Positions 33,642-41,878 of a stretch of 64,000 bases of DNA are shown piece by piece. A model generated the notes under the pieces. That model saw nothing but the letters and a program-made list of their open reading frames with translations, was not told the origin of the DNA and searched no databases. Source of the stretch: RUG11690 sp045616665. Lineage in GTDB: Bacteria; Bacteroidota; Bacteroidia; Bacteroidales; WCHB1-69. A program made the translations under genes and the position numbers. Position 1 is the first letter of the stretch. Each line of letters starts with the position of its first letter. The stretch spans positions 1-64,000 of the forward strand of contig JAZLHE010000029.1 of NCBI GenBank assembly GCA_045616665.1, in the 5' to 3' direction.

Positions 33642-34600
33642 TATTTTTCTCTATGGGCTAATACATCTGCCAAGTGGTAAAGTGCTTGTTTCTTTTCTTC
33701 AGCAACGGAAATAGATTTTAAGAGTTCCTTGGCCTGATTGACATACTGAAGAATCACCTTTTCGGTTTTCTCCTTAATAGTCAAGGATTCATAAATAGTC
33801 TTCACCTCATTCAGTTTCTCGTCAAAATCAAAATCCGTGGACGAAAAATAATGCAATAATTTTTTCCTTTGTTCCTCATCCGCATCGCGCAAAGCCGAAA
33901 GATACAGATAGGTTTTCTTGTTTTCTCGTATATCCCCGCCTCGTGCTTTTCCAAACACCTGAACATCCGAATACAAGTCTAAGATATCATCCTGCAACTG
34001 AAAAGCCAGGCCGATGTTGATGCCAAAATCATAAATGGCTTTTTGGTCCTGCTCCGACGCGTGAGCCAAAATGGCACTTGACTTCAAACAGCCGGCCAGC
34101 ATCACGGCCGTCTTGAGCCGGATCATCTTAATGTAATCCTCGATACTGACATTCTCTTCCCTTTCAAAATCCAGGTCATATTGCTGTCCTTCACAAATCT
34201 CCAACGAGGTTTGCGCAAACAGTTCGCTTATTTTGATGATGGTCGCATCGTCTGTCGGGACCTTCAACAATTCCTGCATCGCCATAATGGCCAATGCATC
34301 GCCCGCCAAAATGGCGATATTGCCATTCCACTGCTTATAAACCGTCGGTTTTCCCCGGCGTATGGGTGCGTCATCCATAATGTCGTCGTGTATCAAGGTG
34401 AAATTATGAAGCATCTCGAACGCCGTCGCCACGTGAAAGGCGTTTTCCGCCTTTTCTCCGAACATTTCCGCCGACAACAAAACCAGATTGGGGCGGACTC
34501 GTTTCCCACCCTGCGACAAAATATAGGTAATCGGTTCGTACAGGTTGCCGGGTTCTTTTCCCGACGCAACTTGCTGAAAATAAATATCTAATGATTCCAA
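33641..34600 (-). CDS. Polyprenyl (farnesyl/geranylgeranyl-type) synthase
   Basis: A 319-residue trans-isoprenyl diphosphate synthase. Both Asp-rich motifs are visible: the first in LIHDDIMDDAPIRRGKP and the second in QLQDDILDLYSD. GGKRVRPNLVLLSAEMFG is the IPP-binding region. The enzyme condenses IPP with allylic diphosphates; product length cannot be read reliably from the sequence. It heads the operon with mrdA, rodA and nadD, and a -7 box stands at 34623-34630. Confidence 0.9.
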   Translation of the reverse strand: MESLDIYFQQVASGKEPGNLYEPITYILSQGGKRVRPNLVLLSAEMFGEKAENAFHVATAFEMLHNFTLIHDDIMDDAPIRRGKPTVYKQWNGNIAILAGDALAIMAMQELLKVPTDDATIIKISELFAQTSLEICEGQQYDLDFEREENVSIEDYIKMIRLKTAVMLAGCLKSSAILAHASEQDQKAIYDFGINIGLAFQLQDDILDLYSDVQVFGKARGGDIRENKKTYLYLSALRDADEEQRKKLLHYFSSTDFDFDEKLNEVKTIYESLTIKEKTEKVILQYVNQAKELLKSISVAEEKKQALYHLADVLAHREK

Positions 34601-34622
34601 GGTATTATCTTTTTATTATTCG

Positions 34623-34630
34623 CAAATATA
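34623..34630 (-). promoter_or_regulatory. -7 box for prenyl synthase-mrdA-rodA-nadD
   Basis: TATATTTG on the minus strand, 23 bases before the ATG at 34600. It fits TAnnTTTG. Confidence 0.55.
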
Positions 34631-34854
34631 CAACTATTCTTTGAATTATGGTGATAAAAAAATCATCGTTTTAATGATTTGGGCGGTCCCCTCGCTCCGC
34701 TCGGGTCGCGCTTTCCAGGGGTTCCGTGCTCGCTCCGCTCGCACCGCCTTCGGTGCCCTTCCAATCACTACCGCAGTTTCTCTGTCGATATTCTTGCCTT
34801 CTGTTGGCTAACAAACGAAGCGAGTGCGATTAGTAGATACGTTGCGTGAAGTTT

Positions 34855-34952
34855 GACCTCGAAGAGGTCGCATTCTCCATAAGCCCAGATAAGCGTAGCG
34901 CCATCTGGGGTGGAAAGGCCGACTATATGCATAGCACCTCGGAGAGGTGCTA
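34855..34952. repeat. Two perfect hairpins in GC-rich island
   Basis: GACCTC-GAA-GAGGTC is at 34855-34869 and TAGCACCTC-GGA-GAGGTGCTA at 34932-34952. Both have 3-base loops and a shared ACCTC/GAGGT core, which points to a REP-like element with related units. Confidence 0.7.
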
Positions 34953-35062
34953 CCTTTGGGGAATATCACATCCCTTCCGGATGTTATCATAATAGATTGA
35001 TTGATAGTTATTTCAATTTCGTAATTATCACATTTGCTCTAACATCGGCTGCCGAAATCTTT

Positions 35063-35089
35063 TTGCAAGACGCAAAGAGAATAATTCCG
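35063..35089 (+). repeat. Dispersed repeat, copy c
   Basis: GCAAGACGCAAAGAGAATAA followed by TTCCG. A further member of the family at 27641, 28496, 49192, 49334, 62420 and 62525. Confidence 0.6.
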
Positions 35090-35099
35090 AAAATTTATG

Positions 35100-35107
35100 T
35101 AAGTTTG
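35100..35107 (+). promoter_or_regulatory. -7 box for rlmB operon
   Basis: TAAGTTTG lies 18 bases before the ATG at 35126 and fits TAnnTTTG. Confidence 0.55.
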
Positions 35108-35125
35108 CATCCTTATTTTCACATT

Positions 35126-35860
35126 ATGGCTTTAGACAATATCATTTATGGCATTCGCCCGGTTATGGAGGCGATGGAATCAGGAAAAACAATCGACAAA
35201 GTATTATTGCAGAAAGGCTTACAGGGAGAACTCTTCAAAGATCTCTTCTATCACGTACGGCAAAACAAAGTGCCTTTCCAATATGTTCCCGCTGAAAAAT
35301 TAAACAAATTTACCCGCGGAAATCACCAGGGCGTCGTCGCTTTTATGTCGTCTATCGAATACCAAAGCATTTATGACATTGTTCCTTCCATATACGAAAA
35401 CGGGAAAGTTCCGTTCCTGCTGATGCTCGACAAAATCACCGATGTCCGCAATATCGGCGCCATCGCCCGTTCGGCAGAATGTGCCGGCGTAGATGCCATC
35501 ATCCTTCCGCTCAAGGGCGGTGCCCAACTGAACGAAGACGCGGTGAAAAGCTCGGCAGGAGCCTTGCACAAAATTCCCATTTGCCGCCATTCCAACTTGG
35601 TAGAAATCATCAATTTTCTGAAAGATTCCGGCATAGAAGTCATCGCCGTCACCGAAAAAGCTTCCCACTTCCATTACCAGAAAGATTTAACCGGTCCCGT
35701 TTGTCTCATTATGGGCAACGAATACGAAGGAATCGCGTGGGATTACCAGCGCATTTGCGACGACGCCATCAACATTCCGATGGTGGGAACCATCAAATCG
35801 CTCAACGTTTCCGTGGCCACCGGCATCGTCTTGTTTGAAACCGTAAAGCAAAGATTATGA
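35126..35860 (+). CDS. rlmB: 23S rRNA 2'-O-methyltransferase RlmB/TrmH type
   Basis: A 244-residue SPOUT methyltransferase. The N-terminal 75 residues (IIYGIRPVMEAMESGKTIDKV) form the SpoU substrate-binding domain. LLMLDKITDVRNIGAIARSAECAG and the C-terminal knot motifs VCLIMGNEYEGI and SLNVSVATGIVLFE carry the SAM site. The ATG at 35126 (MALDNI) follows the -7 box closely; the open frame continues upstream only by chance. It heads a plus-strand operon with overlapping genes. The exact target nucleotide (G2251 in E. coli) is inferred from the family. Confidence 0.9.
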   Translation: MALDNIIYGIRPVMEAMESGKTIDKVLLQKGLQGELFKDLFYHVRQNKVPFQYVPAEKLNKFTRGNHQGVVAFMSSIEYQSIYDIVPSIYENGKVPFLLMLDKITDVRNIGAIARSAECAGVDAIILPLKGGAQLNEDAVKSSAGALHKIPICRHSNLVEIINFLKDSGIEVIAVTEKASHFHYQKDLTGPVCLIMGNEYEGIAWDYQRICDDAINIPMVGTIKSLNVSVATGIVLFETVKQRL

Positions 35861-36348
35861 AAAAAATAGGCGTTCTCTCGGATTCCCACGGCTACATTCA
35901 TCCCGAACTCTACACTTTTTTTGAAAAGTGCGACGAAATCTGGCACGCCGGCGATATGCTCAGCGATGAAATTCTATACAATCTGGAAACCATCGCCCCT
36001 GTCCGTGCAGTTTACGGCAACTGCGACGGCTGGGACATACGCGGACGTATTCCCAAACTGCAACTTTTCAACTGCGAAGAACACAAAGTGGCCATGATGC
36101 ACATCGTGGGCAAGCCCGGCCACTATGAAGCAGAAGCAATGAAAGTCATCAGCCAGGAAAAACCGACGATTCTGGTAGCCGGCCACTCCCATATCCTACG
36201 TGTCATCAGAGATCCTCAACACGACCTGCTCTTCATCAATCCCGGTGCCGCCGGCAAATACGGCATTCACCAGCTCATCACTTTCGTCCGCTTCGACATC
36301 AACGGAAAGGAAATCTCTAATTTCGATATTTATCAGGAAGAAAAATGA
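35857..36348 (+). CDS. YfcE-type metallophosphoesterase
   Basis: A 163-residue calcineurin-like phosphodiesterase. The metal ligands are in LSDSHGYIHPEL, EIWHAGDM, VYGNCDGWDIR, and GHSHILRV, the pattern of YfcE/MJ0936 enzymes that cleave phosphodiester model substrates. The start overlaps the rlmB stop (ATGA) and its own stop overlaps miaA by 4 bases. The physiological substrate is unknown. Confidence 0.9.
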   Translation: MKKIGVLSDSHGYIHPELYTFFEKCDEIWHAGDMLSDEILYNLETIAPVRAVYGNCDGWDIRGRIPKLQLFNCEEHKVAMMHIVGKPGHYEAEAMKVISQEKPTILVAGHSHILRVIRDPQHDLLFINPGAAGKYGIHQLITFVRFDINGKEISNFDIYQEEK

Positions 36349-37253
36349 TTATCACCATCCTCGGTCCCACCGCCACCGGCAAAACCGGTCTTGCCACCGC
36401 CCTTGCGCTCCGCATCAACGCCGAAATCATCAGCGCCGACTCGCGGCAAGTCTATCGCCGTATGGATATCGGCACCGGTAAGGATTTAGACGATTACTGC
36501 CTCAACGGAACCAACGTTCCCTACCACCTTATCGACATCGTGGAACCCGGTATCGAATACAACGTTTTCCAATACCAGCAATTGGCACATCAAGCCATCA
36601 ACGACATTAAAAGTCGGGGCAAGAACATCATTCTCTGCGGTGGCAGCGGAATGTACATCGAAGCCCTGCTCAAAGGTTACAAACTTTTCCCCGTACCCGA
36701 CAATCTTGAACTGCGGCAGGAATTGGAACATCACTCCGACGAGGAACTGACCCAAATGCTGGCCTCCTTCAAAACCCTGCACAACCATACCGACACCTGC
36801 GAACGCCCCCGCCTCATCCGCGCCATCGAAATAGAAATTTACTATCAGCGACATCCCGAACTGATGGCTTCTTGCCAACCCGTATCTTCCATCATTTTCG
36901 GCCTCAAGGGCGACCGCGACCTGATTCGCCAACGCATCACCCAACGCCTTCACCAACGCCTCGAAAACGGTATGATTGAAGAAGTGCAACAACTCATTGA
37001 CAATGGCGTCAACCCCAGCCAACTGATTCGCTATGGACTGGAATACAAGTTCCTCACACAATACCTGCAACATCAATTGGATTATGACACGATGGTGCAA
37101 CGACTCAACGTGGCCATTCACCAGTTCTCGAAACGCCAAATGACCTGGTTCCGCAAAATGGAACGGGAAGGCTTCGACATCCATTGGATGGATATCAGCC
37201 TTCCCGTAGAGGAAAAACTAACTTATATATTTAGAATTTGCAACCTAATGTAG
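36345..37253 (+). CDS. miaA: tRNA dimethylallyltransferase
   Basis: A 302-residue MiaA, which adds an isopentenyl group to A37 of tRNAs that read U-starting codons. The P-loop is LGPTATGKTGLA; DSRQVYRRMDIGTGK is the substrate-binding signature; GGSGMYIEALLKGY is a further family motif. It overlaps the preceding gene by 4 bases. Its 3' end overlaps the oppositely oriented OmpP1 gene by 23 bases. Confidence 0.96.
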   Translation: MIITILGPTATGKTGLATALALRINAEIISADSRQVYRRMDIGTGKDLDDYCLNGTNVPYHLIDIVEPGIEYNVFQYQQLAHQAINDIKSRGKNIILCGGSGMYIEALLKGYKLFPVPDNLELRQELEHHSDEELTQMLASFKTLHNHTDTCERPRLIRAIEIEIYYQRHPELMASCQPVSSIIFGLKGDRDLIRQRITQRLHQRLENGMIEEVQQLIDNGVNPSQLIRYGLEYKFLTQYLQHQLDYDTMVQRLNVAIHQFSKRQMTWFRKMEREGFDIHWMDISLPVEEKLTYIFRICNLM

Positions 37254-38676
37254 CTACAATACGATGCGTATTGGTCTTCAATGACGCGGGATCTACGAAA
37301 TCGCTGTCGTAAAGCCAGAGTTGTTCACTCTGTGTCTTGAACACGTATGCCACGTCTGCGAAAAAGTGTTTGGTTCTGATTCCAATACCCGCCGTTGCCT
37401 TGTGCGTTCCGGCAGCATTGTTAACCCCCGCCTTATAGGGAGAAGAGATATAATTGTAGCCGGCACGAAGCAGGAAATTGCCGGTAACATAAACTTCACC
37501 ACCAACTCTAACGGTATGAGAAGCACCATATTTGCTTTGGATAGACGCGTTTTCATCGTCAAAATTATAATCGTTGGAACTCATCTTGGCCATACCATAA
37601 CCCGTAAATTCATATTCCGCACTCACGAAGGCACGCTTTGCAATCAGAAAGGCCACACTTCCAATGGCTCTCAACGGAGTAGTCAAAGTATAATCAAACA
37701 CATAATTTCTTTCATAAACACCCGAATTATTCCCATTCGCATAATAGCTAATCATCTCTTTATGATAAGTATTCTTCACCTTTCCATAATATGAAGGCGT
37801 ATGGAAGGCCGCACCAATTCTAACAAAATCAACAGGTTGATAAATCAAACCCAACTTCAGGTTAACACCTGTCGAACGGACTTTGTAATTTTCATAGATC
37901 GAATAACTGTCTATACCTCCTAAGGGCAGAAATGGCGTTTCGCTATATCTCGTCTTTTCATCATATTTCAATACGGGAACACCAATTGTGGCACCAATGA
38001 ACAACTGGTCATTATAGTTGCCGCCAAATGAAAAATTGACTTCATCAATCGCACCGGAACTTTCCACCACGAGTTTCTGATTCAACGACTCGTATGAAAA
38101 TGGCGAATAGAAAATGCAGCCGGGAAGCGTATCAATCATCCGGGTCTGCCATGCCAGATAGGCATTGTCGTTCAAACTGCTCGGATTACGCACCAACGTG
38201 GTATTGGCACTCGCCACCAGTGGATCCATCATAGAACTGTTGTTGCTCACGCCTTCAATACGATAAATATTGTTGAAATCCATCGTTCTGTTATAGCCAA
38301 TACCAAACTGGATGGCTTTCCAACCATTATCCTTGCCCAAGCCAACACGAAAAACGCCACCGGCATTGGACAACGAATACTTCACATTGCTCGTGTTGCT
38401 GTTCGTTCCATTATAACTTGAATTATCGTTGTAAATGGAAACAACCATTGGCGTAAAAGTAATTTCACTCTTCTTAAATACACCAATGGCAGCCGGGTTG
38501 ACATTTAATGCGGAAAATTCCGCACCAACCGCACTGAAAGCACCGCCGGCACCCATAAAGCGCGCCGTTCCTTCATAATCGTGCTGTGAAAAGCGGAATG
38601 CGTCAATGTCATTTTGAGCATGGGAAAACATTGCGGCTCCCATTACAAAGATTGCTAATAAAAATAACCTTTTCAT
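37231..38676 (-). CDS. OmpP1/FadL-family outer-membrane transporter
   Basis: A 481-residue outer-membrane barrel protein. The signal peptide MKRLFLLAIFVMGAAMFSHA is followed by QNDIDAFRFSQHDYEGTARFMGAGGAFSAVG, the N-terminal plug-like region of FadL/TodX-type channels for hydrophobic compounds. Alternating strands fill the rest, and the last residues (HRIVATLGCKF) form the C-terminal strand. It converges on miaA with a 23-base overlap. Homologues are common in Bacteroidota; the transported compound is unknown. Confidence 0.88.
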   Translation of the reverse strand: MKRLFLLAIFVMGAAMFSHAQNDIDAFRFSQHDYEGTARFMGAGGAFSAVGAEFSALNVNPAAIGVFKKSEITFTPMVVSIYNDNSSYNGTNSNTSNVKYSLSNAGGVFRVGLGKDNGWKAIQFGIGYNRTMDFNNIYRIEGVSNNSSMMDPLVASANTTLVRNPSSLNDNAYLAWQTRMIDTLPGCIFYSPFSYESLNQKLVVESSGAIDEVNFSFGGNYNDQLFIGATIGVPVLKYDEKTRYSETPFLPLGGIDSYSIYENYKVRSTGVNLKLGLIYQPVDFVRIGAAFHTPSYYGKVKNTYHKEMISYYANGNNSGVYERNYVFDYTLTTPLRAIGSVAFLIAKRAFVSAEYEFTGYGMAKMSSNDYNFDDENASIQSKYGASHTVRVGGEVYVTGNFLLRAGYNYISSPYKAGVNNAAGTHKATAGIGIRTKHFFADVAYVFKTQSEQLWLYDSDFVDPASLKTNTHRIVATLGCKF

Positions 38677-38700
38677 AATATGTAATTTTTATAGTTTGCA

Positions 38701-38708
38701 AAATTAAT
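38701..38708 (-). promoter_or_regulatory. -7 box for OmpP1 gene
   Basis: TAATTTTG on the minus strand, 25 bases before the ATG at 38676. It fits TAnnTTTG. Confidence 0.5.
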
Positions 38709-38847
38709 CATTTTTTTGTTTCGTAAAACAATATGTATAGACTATTCTTAACACAAAATGTTTAATCCATTTATGTCGTTTTGCCTTTATTTTTCAATTT
38801 GGCTTTATGATTCTGAATTGAAGTATTACCAGACAACAATAATTTCG

Positions 38848-38855
38848 TATCTTTG
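38848..38855 (+). promoter_or_regulatory. -7 box for GtrA gene
   Basis: TATCTTTG lies 23 bases before the ATG at 38879, which supports that start over a TTG at 38864. Confidence 0.55.
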
Positions 38856-38878
38856 CAGATTATTTGAATACAGACTCA

Positions 38879-39292
38879 ATGGGTTCCATAACCAAACATT
38901 TCAAAAACCTCTACGAACAATACCGCAACTTTATCCTTTACGGCATCATCGGCCTGTTTACAACCGCTATTGACGTCGGCATTTTCACACTGCTCAGTCA
39001 TTACGACATACACGAACTGATTGCCAACACCATCAGCTACCAAACAGCTATGGTATTCAGCTTTTTCTTCAACCGCCACTTCAATTTCAAGGTAAAAGAC
39101 AATATGTGGAAAAGGTTTTTGTCCTTTTTCCTTGTCAACCTTATCGGCTATGGAATTAGTCAGGGTTTGGTTTTTCTGTTCATTTCCATCATAGAAATGC
39201 CTGATTTCATCGGAAAACTGCTAGCGACCATTTTGGCCGGCATCGCCCAGTTCGTCATTATCAAATATTGGACCTTCAAACCCAAGAACTAA
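38879..39292 (+). CDS. GtrA-family membrane protein
   Basis: A 137-residue integral membrane protein with four hydrophobic helices (FILYGIIGLFTTAIDVGIFTL, then a helix near YQTAMVFSFFFNRHFNF, and two more). The FNRxFNF motif is typical of GtrA proteins, which move or help move polyprenyl-linked sugars across the membrane for glycan decoration. It converges on trmB with a 4-base overlap. No glycosyltransferase lies next to it, so its pathway is unknown. Confidence 0.88.
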   Translation: MGSITKHFKNLYEQYRNFILYGIIGLFTTAIDVGIFTLLSHYDIHELIANTISYQTAMVFSFFFNRHFNFKVKDNMWKRFLSFFLVNLIGYGISQGLVFLFISIIEMPDFIGKLLATILAGIAQFVIIKYWTFKPKN

Positions 39293-39951
39293 GCCAATTT
39301 CCACTTCACATAAGAAATCAGGCTGCCGCCTTCCAACCAGTGCTTTTCATAGAAAGTTTGAATCTCCGTCAAAATAGACGGTTCGTTCAAAGAGTAAACA
39401 TCTTCAATATCTTCCAGGGGTTTCCACTGCTGCTGTGGAATAACTTTCCGAATATAGTCATAAAGCAGACGGCTGTCCGTTTTCAAGTTCATCACCGCAT
39501 CCGGTTTCAGGAACTTTTTATACTTTTCCACAAAATTGGGCGACATCAGACGCTTGCGTTCTTTAGTTGGTTGCGGATCAGGAAAAGTAATCCAGATTTC
39601 ACTCACCTCATTCTCTCCAAAATAATAGAAAATATCGTCGATGGGGATTCGTAAAAAGGCCACATTAGGCAACTGCTGCTCTAACGCATTTTTGCAGCCG
39701 CGCCACAATCGGGCTCCCTTTCTATCGACACCTATGAAATTTCTGTCAGGAAAACGCTGGGCCAAGCCCACCGTATATTCTCCCTTTCCGCACCCTAATT
39801 CAAGAATAATAGGATTTTCATTATGAAAATATTCGGTATTCCACATGCCTTTTAATGGGAATCCGACACCTCGTGCGTCAAAAGTGGTACATTGAAATAA
39901 ATTGGAGAAGGTTTCGTTTTCTGCGAATCGGGCGAGTTTGTTTTTAGACAT
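39289..39951 (-). CDS. trmB: tRNA (guanine-N7-)-methyltransferase
   Basis: A 220-residue TrmB that makes m7G46 in tRNA. The SAM pocket is ILELGCGKGEYTVGLAQRFPDRNFIGVD. ISEIWITFPDPQPTKERKRLM holds the FPDPxxKxRH-type RNA-binding signature. It ends head to head with the GtrA gene. A -7 box is at 39994-40001. Confidence 0.93.
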   Translation of the reverse strand: MSKNKLARFAENETFSNLFQCTTFDARGVGFPLKGMWNTEYFHNENPIILELGCGKGEYTVGLAQRFPDRNFIGVDRKGARLWRGCKNALEQQLPNVAFLRIPIDDIFYYFGENEVSEIWITFPDPQPTKERKRLMSPNFVEKYKKFLKPDAVMNLKTDSRLLYDYIRKVIPQQQWKPLEDIEDVYSLNEPSILTEIQTFYEKHWLEGGSLISYVKWKLA

Positions 39952-39993
39952 TATATTTTATTTATAAGATTATCAAATGAAAATTTCAAAAAT

Positions 39994-40001
39994 CAAAGAT
40001 A
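39994..40001 (-). promoter_or_regulatory. -7 box for trmB
   Basis: TATCTTTG on the minus strand, 43 bases before the ATG at 39951. It fits TAnnTTTG. Confidence 0.5.
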
Positions 40002-40008
40002 CAAAAAA

Positions 40009-41805
40009 CTACTGATTTTGTATCTCTACGAGCTTGGCATATTTTCCGCCATCACGCAACAACAGATCGTGTGTTCCTTGTTCCACGATGAAACCATCAT
40101 CCAAAACATATATCCAGTCCGCATTTTGAATAGTGGAAAGCCGGTGAGCGACAACAATGGCCGTCCGATCCTTCATTATCTCATCCAAGGCCTGCTGAAC
40201 CAATTTTTCAGACTCCGTATCCATCGCCGACGTGGCTTCATCCAACAACAAAATCGGAGCATTGCGCAACACGGCCCGGGCAATGCTCAAGCGTTGACGC
40301 TGACCACCAGACAGATTAACCCCACGATCACCGACATTGGTGTCAAAACCATCGGGAAGCGACATAATAAAATCATAAATATGGGCCACTTTCGCCGCAT
40401 TGACGATATCCGCTCGTGCCACATTCTTCAATCCGAAAGCAATATTGTTGGCCACCGAATCATTAAAGAGAATCACATCCTGGGATACCAATCCATACAG
40501 AGAGCGAAGATGGTCGATTCTATAATCTCGAATATCCACCCCATCAATCTCAATGACACCCGACGACGGATCGTAAAAGCGCGGCAACAAATCCATCAGG
40601 GTTGATTTTCCCGCACCGGAAGGACCGACCAAGGCCACCGTTTTACCTTTTTCAATTTTCAAATTGATATGATGCAAAATCTCTTGCTGCTCGTATGAAA
40701 AAGACATATCCTTCATTACGATATCCTGCTGAAAAGAAGTAATGTTTAGGGCATTGGGCTTCTCAACAATCACCTCAGACGCCTGCATAATCGATGCCAA
40801 CCTATCCAAAGCGGAAAGTCCTCTCTTATAATTAGAGAAGGCGGTAAAGAAATTTTTGGCAGGATTGATAATTTGAGAAAAAAGCGCAATGTAGGTGATA
40901 AATAATTCTGGTGACAAGGAACTCTGCGGCTGCATAACAATATAACCGCCAAAAACCAATACAATCATCACCAGCGTGATCCCTAAAAACTCACTCAACG
41001 GCGACGCCAACTCAACTTTCCGGTAAATCTTGAGTTGAATGGAAGTGAACTCATCATTGTTACGGGCAAAAGAACGTTCAGCCTGCGAAAAGGCATTAAA
41101 GGCCTTGATAATTCTCAAACCAGAGAGCGTTTCTTCCACGTGCGACAAAAGTGTACCCAAATATTCCTTCGAACGCTTTCCGTGCCGCCGCAAGGAACGA
41201 GTGACAGTAGAAATGGCGAAGCCGGCCAAGGGCAACAATATCAGCACAAACAAACTCAACTTCAAACTAATGATAAACAAAGATACCATATAGATCAAGA
41301 TGGTCAACGGTTCAATGATGAACTCCTTGATGGCCGACAAAATGGTAAATTCGATTTCGTGAGTGTCATTTACCGCACACGAAATCACGTCACCCTTTTT
41401 CTGATCCGAATAGAAGGACAATGGCAAAATAAGTAGTTTGTCGAAAATTGAATTGCGTACAGACCTAACCACATCACTGCGGATAGGCGCCATAAACCAC
41501 TGCGCCATAAAGGTGAATAGGTTCTTGCAAAAGAAAAATAAAACGGCCAGCAAAATCAATCCGACCACTTGCTGAGAGGCAGCTTGCACATCGATGAACG
41601 AGGACAAGATGTTCATCATCAACTGCCCCAAAACACTCAAGGCCGAAATATCCCGATGGAAAAGAATAGTAATGAAAGGTTCCAAAAGCATCAAAGACAA
41701 GATGGAAAAAGCCACAGCCAAGAGATTAAAAAAGAAAACCACAAGCAACCGCGGCCAGTAGTCGCTCAAAAAGCTCTTCATAAAATGCCTGCTCGAAAAT
41801 TCCAT
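40009..41805 (-). CDS. MsbA-like ABC exporter (fused permease-ATPase)
   Basis: A 598-residue ABC transporter half-molecule. Residues 1-330 hold six membrane helices of the type-I exporter fold. The nucleotide-binding domain has Walker A VGPSGAGKSTLMDLLPRF, signature NLSGGQRQRLSIARA and Walker B ILLLDEATSAMD, then H-loop VVAHRLSTI. It resembles MsbA/lipid-A flippases but could export another lipid or drug. The ATG at 41805 (MEFSSRHFMKSFL) was chosen because an earlier ATG at 41835 lies within the terminator hairpin of the preceding gene. Confidence 0.88.
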   Translation of the reverse strand: MEFSSRHFMKSFLSDYWPRLLVVFFFNLLAVAFSILSLMLLEPFITILFHRDISALSVLGQLMMNILSSFIDVQAASQQVVGLILLAVLFFFCKNLFTFMAQWFMAPIRSDVVRSVRNSIFDKLLILPLSFYSDQKKGDVISCAVNDTHEIEFTILSAIKEFIIEPLTILIYMVSLFIISLKLSLFVLILLPLAGFAISTVTRSLRRHGKRSKEYLGTLLSHVEETLSGLRIIKAFNAFSQAERSFARNNDEFTSIQLKIYRKVELASPLSEFLGITLVMIVLVFGGYIVMQPQSSLSPELFITYIALFSQIINPAKNFFTAFSNYKRGLSALDRLASIMQASEVIVEKPNALNITSFQQDIVMKDMSFSYEQQEILHHINLKIEKGKTVALVGPSGAGKSTLMDLLPRFYDPSSGVIEIDGVDIRDYRIDHLRSLYGLVSQDVILFNDSVANNIAFGLKNVARADIVNAAKVAHIYDFIMSLPDGFDTNVGDRGVNLSGGQRQRLSIARAVLRNAPILLLDEATSAMDTESEKLVQQALDEIMKDRTAIVVAHRLSTIQNADWIYVLDDGFIVEQGTHDLLLRDGGKYAKLVEIQNQ

Positions 41806-41820
41806 AACTTGTCTTTTTAC

Positions 41821-41856
41821 AAAAAAAGGAGTCACGCAGAGAACGCAACTCCTTTT
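41821..41856 (-). terminator. Terminator after the giant surface-protein gene
   Basis: AAAAGGAGT (41824-41832) and ACTCCTTTT (41848-41856) form a perfect 9-bp stem. On the minus strand it is followed by a T run (41821-41827), right after the stop at 41879. The MsbA-like gene starts just 16 bases beyond. Confidence 0.75.
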
Positions 41857-41878
41857 GAAAATTTATAGATTAGAATAA

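Larger units (their letters stand above)
34601..35125. other. Intergenic region with GC-rich palindromes
   Basis: The first 30 bases carry the prenyl synthase promoter. From about 34680 to 34960 the sequence is much richer in G and C than its surroundings and full of short inverted repeats. CTCGCTCCGCTCG occurs twice (34691-34703 and 34729-34741). Two perfect hairpins are at 34855-34869 and 34932-34952. A dispersed repeat copy and the rlmB promoter follow. A 60-codon minus-strand frame here (34808-34990) is probably not a gene. Confidence 0.65.

Noticed and set aside
34808..34990. 60-codon minus-strand frame
   Set aside because: It runs through the palindromic GC-rich island; hairpins explain the sequence better than coding.
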